Assembly (NCBI RefSeq): GCF_021631985.1
Contig: NZ_CP070225.1
Coordinates: 2,666,001-2,730,000 of the forward strand
Origin: Sandaracinus amylolyticus
GTDB lineage: Bacteria; Myxococcota_A; Polyangia; Polyangiales; Sandaracinaceae
Length of the DNA: 64,000 bases
Direction: 5' to 3'
In this document: in pieces, positions 47,536-58,247 of the stretch
Numbering within the stretch: the stretch's first letter is position 1
How the letters are laid out: each line of letters begins with the position of its first letter
Notes under the pieces: generated by a model
What the model was told of the DNA's origin: nothing
Database searches by the model: none
The model's input: only the letters and a program-made list of their open reading frames with translations
Made by a program: the position numbers and the translations under genes

Positions 47536-50310
47536 TCACCACGCTTCGCGCGCGACGCGGACGCGGAACGGCTCGCCCTCGCGCTCGAGATCGAGCACCG
47601 CGCTCACACCGTCGGCGCCGCGGAGGAGACGCTCGGCGTCCTCGGCGTGCTCCACGAGCTCACCGTCGATCGCGAGGAGCACGTCGCCCGCGCGCAGCCC
47701 TGCCTGTCCGGCGCGACCCGACGCGCTCGAGACGCGCACCACACCGTCGCCGTCCTCGACCTCGATCGCGACGCCGCGGCGGATCGCCCGTTCGCTCGCG
47801 GCCTCGTCCGGGTCGTAGCGCTGCGGCAGACGCATCACGATCGCCGACGGATCGCGCATGGCGCGCACCTGGATCGTGCGCGTCACCTCGCCTGCTGCGG
47901 GATGCGCCGCGAGGATCACGAACGATCCTTCGCCGAGCCCGTCGAGCACGAAGCGTCCGTGCGCGTCGGTGCGCGTGGCGCGCGCGGGATCGCCGTCGAC
48001 GCTCACGCTCGCACCGCGCACGACCGCGCCCAGCGCGTCCACGACCTCGCCCTCGAGCCGCGCGCCCGGCGTCAGCTCGATCGCATCGAGCTCGATCTCT
48101 CCGCCCCGCGTCGCGCTCACCGCGATCTCCCCGCGCCACGCCGCGAACCCCGGCGCGCTCACGGTCGCGACGTAGCTCGCGGGCACCGCGCGCGGGATCA
48201 CGAACGATCCTTCGGCATCGCTGCGCGTATCGCGCGAGAGCGGAGGTCCCTCGGCGCGCTCGATCACGATCGATGCGCCTTCGATCGCCTCGCCGCTCAT
48301 CGCGTCGACGACGCGCCCACGCACGTTCGCGCCGGCTCGCACCACCACGCGCAGCTCGCCCTCGATCGTGTCGAGGTCCACGGGATCGCCCTGCGCGTAG
48401 TCGGCGTGATCCGCGCTGACACGCCACGGCCCGGGCGGCGCATCGTCGATCGCGAATCGCCCGCGCTCGTCGCTGAACACCACGCGCGGCGCGCTCTCGC
48501 CGGGCGCCATCGACTCCACCCGCACCTGCACGCTCGCGACCTCGCGCCCTCGCTCGTCGACGGTGCGGCCCTCGATGCTGGGCCCCGGCGCGGGCAGCAC
48601 GACACGCACGCGCTCGCGCCCGCCCGCGCTCACGTCGACCCGCACCTGCACCGGCGCGCGCCCCGCGACGTTCGCGCGGATCGTCACCGCGCCCGCCACG
48701 TCCTCCAGCACGAAGCGCCCGCTCGCGTCCGACACCGTGACCCGCGGCCAGGGCTCGGCGTCCGAGCGATGCTCGATCATCGCGCTCGCGACCTCGTCGC
48801 CGCGCTCGTCGACGACCTCACCCTCGATCCGTCCCGAGGGCTCGAGCACGATCTCGATGCGGTCGCGCTCGCGCCCCGCCCCGACCCACACGCGCTCCGA
48901 GCTCCCCGGGGCGAACCCCGCTTTGCGCGCGACGAGCTGCACGTGCCCCGGCGGCACGCCCTCGATGCGGAAGGTCCCATCCGACGCGGTGACGAACCCC
49001 GAGGCGATCGCGCCCATCCGCGGCGCGGCGGGCGCACTGGTGCTCGCGAGCTCGACCGGCGCCTCGTACGCGGCCGGGGCGAGGGGAATCGGCGGCACGT
49101 CGCTCGTCACCTCGAGCGCGCCGAGCGAGGCCGGCGGGCCGGCCCCGAGCGCCTGCTCGTGCGCACGGAACACCTCGGCGCGGAACGCGACGCTCGCTCC
49201 GTCCATCGCGATCGGCTGGCGATCGCCCGACTCGCCGAGCACCTCCAGCCGCGCGCCCTCGACCGGCCGGCGACGAGCATCGAGCACGATCCCGCTCAGC
49301 ACCGCGCCGCGCTCCATCGTCAGGCGCAGCGGCTCGCCGGGGGTCCATCGCGCGCCGACGACCGGCACGTAGCCCTCGGCGTGCACCGTCACGTGATGAT
49401 CGCCGCTCGCGAGCCCCGCGACGCGGAACGCCCCTTCGCCGTTGCTCCGCAGCGCCCGCGGCGCGATCGCGAGCTCGCCCTCGGCGACGACGATCTGGGC
49501 GCCCGCGATCGGCGCGTCGGTCTCGCCGTCGATCACCTGCCCGACCATCGTCGCGCCGGGCTCGAGGTGGAACGTGAGGTACGCGCGCCCGCCCGCTTCG
49601 ATGACGAGCCCACGACGCGGCGGCGCAGCGCCGGTGCTCGCGTGGGCCTGCACCTCGTAGACGCCGGGCGGCACGTCCTCGAGCACGAAGCGCCCGTCGG
49701 CACCGGTCTGCATCGTGCGCGCGGGCCACACGCCGCTGCCCGCGAGCACGATCTCCGCGCCCGAGACGGGCGCGCCGTCGATGCCCATCACCTGTCCGGC
49801 CACGCGCGCGACCGGCGCGATCGTGAGGACGAGCGCTTCGCTGCTCCCCGGCACGTCGCGAACCGTGGCGCTGGCTCCGAACCCCGACGCGCTCGCGCGC
49901 AGCGTCCACCGCCCCGTGGGCAGCTCGGACAGGACGAACGCGCCGTCGGCCCCGCTGCGCACCTCGCGCATCACGTCGCCGTCCACGTCCTCGCGCACGG
50001 CCTGCACCCGTGCTTCCGGCACGCCGCGCCCCTCGGGATCGACCACGCGCCCCGCGAGCTCGCGATCGCCGCGTGCGGGACGCGGCCCCACGGGTGCGCT
50101 GGGCACCGCTGGCGTCGCCGTCGCAGCGCTGTCGGTCTCCGTCGCCCCACCCGGTCGCGCCACCGGATCGCCGGGCACGAGGGCGATCGTGGCCGCGAGG
50201 AGCACGCAAGCGACCACGGCCGCGCGTCCGCCGGGCGGTCGCGACGGCCCTTCGCTCGTTCCCCCCGGCTTCGTCGGAGGCGTCGCGCGTGCGGGCGGAG
50301 GAGATCTCAT
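47536..50310 (-). CDS. Large surface protein: carboxypeptidase-regulatory repeats plus PDZ
   Basis: A 924-residue protein. The N-terminal cytoplasmic Pro-rich stretch is followed by a signal anchor (AAVVACVLLAATIALVPG, about 29-46). Eight or so tandem beta-sandwich domains of the carboxypeptidase-regulatory type follow (repeated pattern GRVVDxxGxxVxxAxVxxxxxxxxxxTxxDGxFxLxxLPxG). A C-terminal PDZ domain (about 850-924, GQAGLRAGDVLLAIDGELVE) closes the protein. Probably periplasmic and adhesion- or scaffold-like. The start is the ATG at 50310; longer readings run through rpmB on the other strand. No strong Shine-Dalgarno is seen. Confidence 0.8.
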   Translation of the reverse strand: MRSPPPARATPPTKPGGTSEGPSRPPGGRAAVVACVLLAATIALVPGDPVARPGGATETDSAATATPAVPSAPVGPRPARGDRELAGRVVDPEGRGVPEARVQAVREDVDGDVMREVRSGADGAFVLSELPTGRWTLRASASGFGASATVRDVPGSSEALVLTIAPVARVAGQVMGIDGAPVSGAEIVLAGSGVWPARTMQTGADGRFVLEDVPPGVYEVQAHASTGAAPPRRGLVIEAGGRAYLTFHLEPGATMVGQVIDGETDAPIAGAQIVVAEGELAIAPRALRSNGEGAFRVAGLASGDHHVTVHAEGYVPVVGARWTPGEPLRLTMERGAVLSGIVLDARRRPVEGARLEVLGESGDRQPIAMDGASVAFRAEVFRAHEQALGAGPPASLGALEVTSDVPPIPLAPAAYEAPVELASTSAPAAPRMGAIASGFVTASDGTFRIEGVPPGHVQLVARKAGFAPGSSERVWVGAGRERDRIEIVLEPSGRIEGEVVDERGDEVASAMIEHRSDAEPWPRVTVSDASGRFVLEDVAGAVTIRANVAGRAPVQVRVDVSAGGRERVRVVLPAPGPSIEGRTVDERGREVASVQVRVESMAPGESAPRVVFSDERGRFAIDDAPPGPWRVSADHADYAQGDPVDLDTIEGELRVVVRAGANVRGRVVDAMSGEAIEGASIVIERAEGPPLSRDTRSDAEGSFVIPRAVPASYVATVSAPGFAAWRGEIAVSATRGGEIELDAIELTPGARLEGEVVDALGAVVRGASVSVDGDPARATRTDAHGRFVLDGLGEGSFVILAAHPAAGEVTRTIQVRAMRDPSAIVMRLPQRYDPDEAASERAIRRGVAIEVEDGDGVVRVSSASGRAGQAGLRAGDVLLAIDGELVEHAEDAERLLRGADGVSAVLDLEREGEPFRVRVAREAW

Positions 50311-50396
50311 CGAGGCGGGAGAGGAAAAGCGTGCCACGACCCAGCGTCGAGCCCAAACCGACAGCGCACCGCGCGCCATTCCCGTTCCCCGGGGCG

Positions 50397-50475
50397 GGGT
50401 CCCGGGACCCAGATCCGGAAACCGACCCGGAGCCGGTCCGGTCCCGCGAGCGGACCCGGACCCCGACCCGGGTCC
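50397..50475. repeat. GC-rich palindrome cluster upstream of rpmB
   Basis: A perfect 14-bp palindrome GGGTCCCGGGACCC (50397-50410), an inverted repeat GGTCCGGTCC (50435-50444) / GGACCCGGACC (50452-50462), and a 10-bp palindrome GACCCGGGTC (50465-50474) share a GACCCGG core. They lie in the 222-bp divergent gap between the PDZ-protein gene and rpmB, which otherwise holds a pyrimidine-rich tract. Confidence 0.55.
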
Positions 50476-50532
50476 TTGCTCCTTCTCTCTCCCTCTGCTA
50501 CCCCTCCGCCCCTCTCGGAGTCGAAGGAAATC

Positions 50533-50724
50533 ATGGCCTACCGCTGTGCCGTCTGCGAAAAGGGCGCCCAGGCAGCCCACAACGTCAGCCACTCGAACCG
50601 CAAGTCGCGGAAGTGGCAGCAGCCCAACCTGCAGTCCGTGCACGTCATGATCGACGGCACCCCGAAGCACGTCCGCGTCTGCACGCGCTGCATTCGCTCC
50701 GGGAAGATCATCAAGGCCGCGTGA
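50533..50724 (+). CDS. rpmB: 50S ribosomal protein L28
   Basis: A 63-residue ribosomal protein with typical L28 features: MAYRCAVCEKGAQAAHNVSH, SNRKSRKWQQPNLQSV, and CTRCIRSGKI. CxxC pairs at residues 5-8 and 50-53 make it a zinc-ribbon (C+) form. GAAGGAAA upstream serves as ribosome binding site. The pseudouridine synthase gene follows after 25 bp, so the two may be co-transcribed. Confidence 0.96.
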   Translation: MAYRCAVCEKGAQAAHNVSHSNRKSRKWQQPNLQSVHVMIDGTPKHVRVCTRCIRSGKIIKAA

Positions 50725-50749
50725 CTCCGATCGTGAGGGCCCTCGGGTG

Positions 50750-51766
50750 ATGCGTACCCGGCCCTCGAGAGGCAGCCCGGTGACCAAGGTGCCGCGTTCC
50801 CACGCGGCCGTGCCTCCGGGCTGCGATCCCGACTCCGTGGTGCTCGCGTTCCGCGTGCCCAACGAGCTCGACGGGCAGCGCCTCGATCGCTTCGTGCACT
50901 GGCGCATCCCGCGCCTCACGCGCGAGAGAGCGAACGAGATCGTCGTCCACTGCGCATACCGGGACGACGGCTCGCGCCGCGTCCCGAGCGAGCGCGTGCG
51001 CGCCGGCGAGATCGTGCTGCTCGTCCGCGAGCGCTTCGTCGAGCCCGAGACGCCGCAGAGCTTCGGCGTGCTCTACCAGGACGAGGCGATCACCGTCGTC
51101 GACAAGCCCGCCGGCCTGCCGGTGCATCCGTCGGCGACCTACCACAAGAACACGCTCACCAGCATGCTGCGCGCGCGCTGGGGCGCGAACGGGCCGCACA
51201 TCTGCCATCGCCTCGATCGCGAGACGAGCGGCGTCGTGGTCTGCGCGATCCCCGGGCCCGACGAGGTCGCGGTGAAGCGTCAGTTCGAGACGCGGATCGT
51301 CGCCAAGGAGTACCTCGCGATCGTGCGCGGCCGCGTCGAGGCCGACGAGATGCGCATCGATCGCCCGCTCCGCCGCGCGAGCGAGGGCCTGCACCTGCGG
51401 ATGGAGCCCCACGACGACGGCCTGCCCGCGCTGACCGGGCTGCGCGTCGTCGAGCGTCGCGGCGATCGCACCCTCGTGCACCTCGAGCCGCACACCGGGC
51501 GCCAGCACCAGCTGCGGGTGCACCTCGCCGCGATCGGACATCCGATCGTGGGCGACAAGCTCTACGGCCCGGGCACGAGCAGCGAGTTCGTCGAGTGGGT
51601 CGAGACCGGCATGACCGACGCGCTGCGCGGCCGGCTCGGCCACGAGCGCCACGCGCTGCACGCGTATCGCTGCACGATCGAGCACCCGCGCACCGGCGCG
51701 CGCATGACGTTCACGGCACCCCTCGCGTCGGATCTCGAAGCGCTGTGGGCGTCCGTCGAACCTTGA
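50750..51766 (+). CDS. RluA-family pseudouridine synthase
   Basis: A 338-residue enzyme that converts uridine to pseudouridine in RNA. An S4-like N-terminal part (LDGQRLDRFVHWRIPRLTRE) precedes the RluA core: VVDKPAGLPVHPS, the catalytic motif HRLDRETSG (Asp at about residue 155), and GRQHQLRVHLAAIGHPIVGD. The target base in rRNA or tRNA cannot be named. The ATG at 50750 is chosen; the GTG one codon upstream is possible. Confidence 0.94.
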   Translation: MRTRPSRGSPVTKVPRSHAAVPPGCDPDSVVLAFRVPNELDGQRLDRFVHWRIPRLTRERANEIVVHCAYRDDGSRRVPSERVRAGEIVLLVRERFVEPETPQSFGVLYQDEAITVVDKPAGLPVHPSATYHKNTLTSMLRARWGANGPHICHRLDRETSGVVVCAIPGPDEVAVKRQFETRIVAKEYLAIVRGRVEADEMRIDRPLRRASEGLHLRMEPHDDGLPALTGLRVVERRGDRTLVHLEPHTGRQHQLRVHLAAIGHPIVGDKLYGPGTSSEFVEWVETGMTDALRGRLGHERHALHAYRCTIEHPRTGARMTFTAPLASDLEALWASVEP

Positions 51767-51798
51767 CCGCGTCGCGCGCAACGAATACCTCGACGATC

Positions 51799-52431
51799 AT
51801 GCGCCAGACCGTACGCGCTCTCCTCGCGATCACGCTCACCGTCTCCTCGTTCGCGGCCGGATGCGGCGGACCGAGCACGCCGGTGATCCAGGTGACGGGG
51901 CCCTTCACCGACGAGCACGCCGTCGCGTTCGACAACGCGATCGACTACATCGACGACCCCTCGATCCTCGAGGGCTCGTGGCTCCGCTCGTGGGAAGAGG
52001 ACGTCGATCGCCGCGTGACGCTCGCCGACGCGGTCGCGCTGGTGACGGTGACGACGCTGCGCACCGACGTCGATCTCGATCGCCACGAGACGCTGCGGCT
52101 CGTCGCGCACGTCGACCGCGAGCGCCACGGCGATCTGCCCGACGAGGTGACGCTCACCGTGCGGCAGACCGATCCCGGCTTCGCGACGGTGCAGGGCAAC
52201 GACGAGCGAATCCTGAACCAGCACTTCGTCGCGTTCGTGAAGTGGGCCGACGAAGAGGGGCGCGTGATCGCGCGCTGGCACCTCTCGCCCGCCGCCGAGC
52301 GCGTGATGCGCCGCGTGAACACGCTCATCGAGCGCCGCCACGTCGATCCCGACGATCGTCGCCGCGTGATCATCCACGAGCACGAGGCCGAGGGCAGCGG
52401 CGCAGACGAAGGCGAGGACGACGACTTCTGA
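51799..52431 (+). CDS. Lipoprotein of unknown function
   Basis: A 210-residue protein with a lipoprotein signal (MRQTVRALLAITLTVSSFAAGC, lipobox AAGC). The mature domain of about 170 residues has no recognised motif (FDNAIDYIDDPSILEGSWL; ADAVALVTVTTLRTDVDLDR; VAFVKWADEEGRVIARWHLS) and an acidic tail (GADEGEDDDF). It lies 32 bp after the pseudouridine synthase gene and converges on the exonuclease gene with 3 bp between their ends. Confidence 0.78.
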   Translation: MRQTVRALLAITLTVSSFAAGCGGPSTPVIQVTGPFTDEHAVAFDNAIDYIDDPSILEGSWLRSWEEDVDRRVTLADAVALVTVTTLRTDVDLDRHETLRLVAHVDRERHGDLPDEVTLTVRQTDPGFATVQGNDERILNQHFVAFVKWADEEGRVIARWHLSPAAERVMRRVNTLIERRHVDPDDRRRVIIHEHEAEGSGADEGEDDDF

Positions 52432-52434
52432 TCG

Positions 52435-53316
52435 TCAGCGGAACCGAGGGACGCGCGACACGAAGTCGGCGTCCCCGAGCTCCGCGCAGAGATCCGCGAG
52501 CGCGGTCCGATCGGCGCCGCGCCACTCGAGGTCGTCGATCGACTCGGCGACCGGCGCGTCGATGCGCAGCGTCGCGAGCGTTCGATAGAGCATCGCGTCG
52601 GCGCGTCGCTCGCGCAGGCTCGTCGCCAGCGCGTCGGCGCCGCGCACGGAGAGGCCCCACGTCTTCGCGTCGTCGGGGATGTCCTCGAGGCGGCGGAACT
52701 TCGCGAGCACCGCCGACGCGCTCTTCTCGCCCCACCGCGGCACGCCGGGGATGCCGTCCGCGGTGTCGCCCACGAGCGCCAGCCAGTCGGGGATCGACGC
52801 CGGCTCGATGCCGAACTTCGCGCGCACGCCGTCGGTGTCCATCGTCGTCTTGCGGCGCCGATCGAGGCACACGACCTTCGGGCCGACGCACTGCGCGAGA
52901 TCCTTGTCGGGCGAGCAGAGCACCACGCGCTCGACCTCGGGGCGCGACGCCCAGCGCGCTGCGCCGGTCGCGAGCGCGTCGTCCGCCTCGAATTCGATCA
53001 TCGACCAGGTGACGATCCCGAGGGCGCGCGCAGCCCGCTCCGCGAGCGGGAACTGCGCCCAGAGCGCGGGATCGATCCCCTCGCCCGTCTTGTATCCGGC
53101 GAAGAGCTCGTTGCGGAACGACTCGATCACGGTGTCGAACGCGATCGCGACGTGCGTCGCGCCGCCATCGGCGCGCCCGGGCTCGAGGAGCGCGAGCAGC
53201 GTGCGCAGGATGCCGCGCGTCGCGCCGACCTCGCGGCCGTGTGCGTCCTTCGAAGAAGGTGCGCCGAAGAACGAGCGGAAGAGCTCGTAGGTCCCGTCGA
53301 CGAGGTGGATCTGCAT
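52435..53316 (-). CDS. 5'-3' exonuclease (Pol I N-terminal-like, stand-alone)
   Basis: A 293-residue flap/5'-3' exonuclease of the PIN/FEN superfamily. Seen: IHLVDGTYELFRSFF at the N-terminus, the acidic metal motif IEFEADDALATGA, CSPDKDLAQCV, and the helix-hairpin-helix region ALVGDTADGIPGVPRWGEKSA (cut short here). It may process RNA primers or flaps, or back up the Pol I domain. The ATG at 53316 is the natural start; an in-frame extension is not conserved in type. Confidence 0.9.
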   Translation of the reverse strand: MQIHLVDGTYELFRSFFGAPSSKDAHGREVGATRGILRTLLALLEPGRADGGATHVAIAFDTVIESFRNELFAGYKTGEGIDPALWAQFPLAERAARALGIVTWSMIEFEADDALATGAARWASRPEVERVVLCSPDKDLAQCVGPKVVCLDRRRKTTMDTDGVRAKFGIEPASIPDWLALVGDTADGIPGVPRWGEKSASAVLAKFRRLEDIPDDAKTWGLSVRGADALATSLRERRADAMLYRTLATLRIDAPVAESIDDLEWRGADRTALADLCAELGDADFVSRVPRFR

Positions 53317-53335
53317 CGGAAGCTCGCAGCCTGGA

Positions 53336-54736
53336 TCAGCGCGGCGGGCCGCGCCGCGGATCTGCGACCACCGTCTTCTCGTTGTGGATCGGATCGTTGG
53401 GATCGCCCGCGGGCGCGCCACGACCTCCGGTGGCGGGGCGTGCGGCGCGCGGCGGAGGCGGAACGCGCGGCGGCGGAGGCGGGCGCTGCGAGCCGACGGG
53501 CGGCTTCGGCGGCGGCGGCGCGGTGCCGGGCCGTCCTCCGCTCTTCGGCGCCGGCGGCCGCGGGCGCATCGCGGCAGCGAGCTGCTGCGCGCGGGCGTCG
53601 AGGATCTCGGTCTTCGCGTGGTGCACCGCGTCGTCGGCGTCGTTCGCGCCGTCCTTCGCCGCGGTCGAGCGCGTGGGGCTCGGGCTGAAGCGGCTGAACG
53701 GCGCGTCGGGCCCGAGCGCGCCCGCGATGAGGTTCTTGCCGAGATCCGCGGGCGCGACCGCGCTCACGTCGACGACGTAGTCCTCCATCGCGCGCAGCTC
53801 GCGCTCGATCTCGTCGCGCCACACGCGCTTCATGAACTGCGCGAGCTTGTTGCGGCGGTAGCTCGGGTTGTAGCGGCGCAGGAACGTGAGGAGCGCGTTG
53901 CGGAACTCGAGCGCGCTCTGGAAACGCGCCGAGCGCGAGCGCGCCATCGCCTTCTCGATGATCTTCGCGAGCGCCTCGGGGACCGCGGGGTTCACCTCGC
54001 GCGCCGGCGTCGGGTTCGCCTCGCGCACCGCGAAGATCAGATCGATCTCGTTGGGCGCGCTGAAGGGCGCCTGGTGCGTCGAGAGCTCGTAGAGCACCGA
54101 GCCCGCGCTGAACACGTCGCTGCGCCAGTCGAGCTTCCGGCCGAAGGCCTGCTCGGGCGACATGTACTTGACCTTGCCCTTGATGATCCCGGTCTTGGTC
54201 TGGATGCGGTTGTGCGTCGCCTTCGCGATCCCGAAGTCGCACAGCTTCACGGTGCCGTCGTAGCCGAGCAGCACGTTCGACGGCGAGAAGTCGCGGTGCA
54301 CGATGCGCAGCGGCTCGTTCTTCGGATCGCGCGCGACGTGCGCGTGGTGCAGCCCCTCGAGGCTGCGCGCGACCACGTAGACCACGTCGTCGAGCGCGAG
54401 CGAGAGGCCTTGCTCCTTCGCCTTCTCGACGGTGGATCGCAGGTCTTTCCCGTCGACGTACTCCATCGAGATGATGAGCGCGTCGTCGAGCTCGACCAGC
54501 TCGTACACCTCGGCGATGTTCGGGTGCTTGAGGTAGCTGACGAGCTTGAACTCGTCGGTGAGCATGTCGACGAACGACTTGTCCTCGCGGAAGTGCGGGA
54601 GCAGCCGCTTGATCGCGACGTTGAGCTGGTGTCCGTCGACGTCGTCGAACGTGAATGCCCGGAAGAGCTCGGCCATCCCACCGAACGCGATCCGGTAGGT
54701 CAGGTGGTAGCGGCCGAGACGGCGCGTCCTGCGCAT
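53336..54736 (-). CDS. Serine/threonine protein kinase, soluble
   Basis: A 466-residue Hanks-type kinase. Glycine-rich loop IAFGGMAELFRA, VAIKRLLPH (catalytic Lys), HRDFSPSNVLLG (catalytic loop with the HRDxSPxN form common in myxobacteria), CDFGIAK, MSPEQ. No TM follows. The C-terminal 120 residues are low-complexity Pro/Arg/Ala-rich and hold TEILD and KTVV, possible autophosphorylation or FHA-binding threonines (inference). It starts at the ATG at 54736 and ends 19 bp before the exonuclease start. Confidence 0.92.
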   Translation of the reverse strand: MRRTRRLGRYHLTYRIAFGGMAELFRAFTFDDVDGHQLNVAIKRLLPHFREDKSFVDMLTDEFKLVSYLKHPNIAEVYELVELDDALIISMEYVDGKDLRSTVEKAKEQGLSLALDDVVYVVARSLEGLHHAHVARDPKNEPLRIVHRDFSPSNVLLGYDGTVKLCDFGIAKATHNRIQTKTGIIKGKVKYMSPEQAFGRKLDWRSDVFSAGSVLYELSTHQAPFSAPNEIDLIFAVREANPTPAREVNPAVPEALAKIIEKAMARSRSARFQSALEFRNALLTFLRRYNPSYRRNKLAQFMKRVWRDEIERELRAMEDYVVDVSAVAPADLGKNLIAGALGPDAPFSRFSPSPTRSTAAKDGANDADDAVHHAKTEILDARAQQLAAAMRPRPPAPKSGGRPGTAPPPPKPPVGSQRPPPPPRVPPPPRAARPATGGRGAPAGDPNDPIHNEKTVVADPRRGPPR

Positions 54737-54815
54737 CGTGTCCGTGGAGAGTGCCAGAATCGGCCCCCGATCCGCGAGTGGGTCGTGGCTCCGCGTGCTA
54801 GATGGTGCGCCCGGA

Positions 54816-56218
<1,403 letters not shown>

Positions 56219-56222
<4 letters not shown>

Positions 56223-56875
56223 CGACGACGCTGTCGATCGAGGACGCGCTCGCGCGCTTCGCGCACGTCGACGGTCGCTTCGCCGAGCTGCGCTGGCGTC
56301 GCGACGGCGCGCTCGAGCTCGCGATCGCGACCTATCCGTGGTGGGAGCACCCGAAGGTGCGCGATGCGATCGCACGGCGCGCGCAGTGGAACGTGCTCGC
56401 GCCGGACGAGGCGCAGCGCGAGATCGTGGTGCGCGCGATCGGATGCCGTGAAGTCAGCGTGCGCGGCGCGCCGGGCTGCGAGATCGTCGATCTCGAGGTG
56501 CTCGACGAGGGCCCGATGCTCTGGGCCCACGGCGCGCGCGTGACGCTCTCGATCGAGGATCCGATGAGCCGCGAGGTGCACGGCGAGATCCTCGCGCGCG
56601 TCGCGGGCGCGGCGGGGCACTGGTCGTACGAGACCGGCGCGCTCTCGGTGCTCGAGCCAGGGCGCGCGCCCTTCGTGTGGCGCGACCTGCCGCGCGCGAT
56701 CGCCGACATCGTGCTCGAGATCGGCGCGCAGCACGGCATCGAGGTGCGCGTGCTCGACGAGCACCGACCGCGCGGCTGCCGCGCGCTCGTGCTGGACCAG
56801 AGCGACTTCGTGATCGCCGAGCGCTTCGAGGTCGACGTGCCCGACTTCGTGCACCTCGACGCGTGGGCGAGGTGA
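56219..56875 (+). CDS. Protein of unknown function, start uncertain
   Basis: About 218 codons with coding-like use follow the oxidase gene. No ATG, GTG or TTG lies near the upstream boundary in this frame. The first candidate is a CTG overlapping the oxidase stop (CTGA at 56219), and the first GTG is at 56357. The protein reads LSIEDALARFAHVDGRFAEL ... WWEHPKVRDAIARRAQWNV ... LDQSDFVIAERFEVDVPDFV. I recognise no family. If real, it is translationally coupled to the oxidase and may begin at a rare CTG. It converges on the PilZ gene. Confidence 0.6.
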
Positions 56876-56978
56876 GCGCGGGTCCAACATCGGCTCGCCG
56901 GCGCAGCGCCCTCCCGTCCGCGTGCGCCGAACGCTCCCGTGCGCGCCCTCCGCCAGCGAGCACTCCAGCCGGACTGGC

Positions 56979-57380
56979 TCAGGCGTCGTCGTCGCCGCGG
57001 CGCCGACGGCCCACGAGCTTGTCGTAGATCACGGGGCCGAGGCTCTCGGTCATCAGGCGCTCGACGTGGTTCGCGATGCGCTCGCGCTCCGCCTCGCTCT
57101 CCCAGAGGAAGCCGATGCCCATGCCCGCTTCCTGATCGGACGTCGCCTGCGCGACCTCGACGATCCACTGGACGCGCCCGCGCAGCGCGAGCGGCTCGCC
57201 CAGCCCCGGCACGTTCAGCTTGAACACGAAGTCCGTGCCGATCGCGAGCGGCTTGTCGGTGCGGATGAAAGTCCCACCACGGCTGATGTTCTTCGTGTAG
57301 TCCGCGAAGAACGCGTTCAGTCGCTTGTATTCGACGCTCAGCTCGATCGCCATGCGAGGGGACTGCCGCCGTTCGGCCAC
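56979..57380 (-). CDS. PilZ-domain protein
   Basis: A 133-residue PilZ domain protein, a likely cyclic-di-GMP receptor. Seen: the RxxxR motif (ERRQSPRMAIEL) near the N-terminus and the second motif as NISRGGTFIRTDKPLAIGTD, followed by LRGRVQWIV. This is the compact variant common in myxobacteria. It ends with a basic/acidic tail. The GTG at 57380 is chosen since a start at the internal ATG would remove the first Arg motif. Divergent from the sigma factor gene. Confidence 0.87.
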   Translation of the reverse strand: MAERRQSPRMAIELSVEYKRLNAFFADYTKNISRGGTFIRTDKPLAIGTDFVFKLNVPGLGEPLALRGRVQWIVEVAQATSDQEAGMGIGFLWESEAERERIANHVERLMTESLGPVIYDKLVGRRRRGDDDA

Positions 57381-57491
57381 GGGCCCGATGATGCATCGAG
57401 TTGCAGGCCGCGCGCCATGTTTCGCACATCGGCCCGCCCAAGGTCGACCGCGGGGCGCGTGGTCGGAGCGTGCAGAACGATGCGTGCTCGG

Positions 57492-57520
57492 TTGTCCCTG
57501 CCCCGTGGCTGGCCTACGAT
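57492..57520 (+). promoter_or_regulatory. Candidate promoter of the sigma factor operon
   Basis: TTGTCC (57492-57497), 17 bases, TACGAT (57515-57520), about 90 bp before the ATG at 57612, in the 231-bp divergent gap beside the PilZ gene. Nothing else stands out in this gap. Confidence 0.4.
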
Positions 57521-57611
57521 GCGTCGCGTTGCCGGAAGGCACGGCGCGGAGGGGTCGCCGTCCCGACCGCGCCCGCGTCCGAGACGCGGCGTCGGCAGCG
57601 ACACCCGCCCG

Positions 57612-58247
57612 ATGGTCGAGCGCCCGATGGTCGAGCCCAGTGAGTCCGAGCTGATCGAGCGCGCGAAGCGCGGCGAGAAGGCGGCGTTCGGGCGCCTGCT
57701 GCGGATGCACCAGCGGCGCGTGTACGCGTGCGCGATCCACATGCTCGGGGATCGCGGTGAGGCCGAGGACGCGGTGCAGGAGACCTTCCTGCGCGCGTGG
57801 CGCGCGATCGATCGCTTCGATGGTCGCGCCGAGCTCTCGACCTGGCTCTATCGCATCTGCATCAACGTCTCGCTGAACACCCTGCGGCGCCGCAAGCGGG
57901 TGGACGCGGCGGACATCTCGGATCCGCGGGTGCCCGAGCCGGCGGCCGATCCGACGCAGGGCCAGAACGATCCGCGTCATTCGGCGCAGGCGGCGCAGCT
58001 CTACGGGCGGCTCGCGAAGGCGCTCGACGATCTCTCGCCCTCGCTGCGCGCGACGGTGGTGCTCGTGCTGCTCGAGGGTGTGCCGCAGAAGGAAGCGAGC
58101 GAAGTGCTCGGGTGCTCGGAAGGGACGATCGCGTGGCGCGTGCACGAGGCGCGCAGGCGCTTGCGGCTCGTGCTCGGTGATCATCTCGAGGAGAGCAGCG
58201 AGGAAGGCCCCGCGGTGAGCGCGGCAGCGACGGGGAGGCGCGCATGA
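57612..58247 (+). CDS. ECF-type RNA polymerase sigma factor
   Basis: A 211-residue ECF sigma factor. Region 2: LLRMHQRRVYACAIHMLGDR, EDAVQETFLRAWRAID, and FDGRAELSTWLYRICIN. Region 4: LPS-like SPSLRATVVLVLLEG, then the helix-turn-helix KEASEVLGCSEGTIAWRVHE. The ATG at 57612 or one at 57627 starts it. Its stop overlaps the ATG of the next gene (ATGA), the usual sigma/anti-sigma coupling. Confidence 0.93.
   Translation: MVERPMVEPSESELIERAKRGEKAAFGRLLRMHQRRVYACAIHMLGDRGEAEDAVQETFLRAWRAIDRFDGRAELSTWLYRICINVSLNTLRRRKRVDAADISDPRVPEPAADPTQGQNDPRHSAQAAQLYGRLAKALDDLSPSLRATVVLVLLEGVPQKEASEVLGCSEGTIAWRVHEARRRLRLVLGDHLEESSEEGPAVSAAATGRRA

Noticed and set aside
47647-50724. A 1025-codon open frame ending in rpmB
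   Set aside because: Only the last 63 codons are L28. The rest is antisense to the carboxypeptidase-regulatory/PDZ protein.
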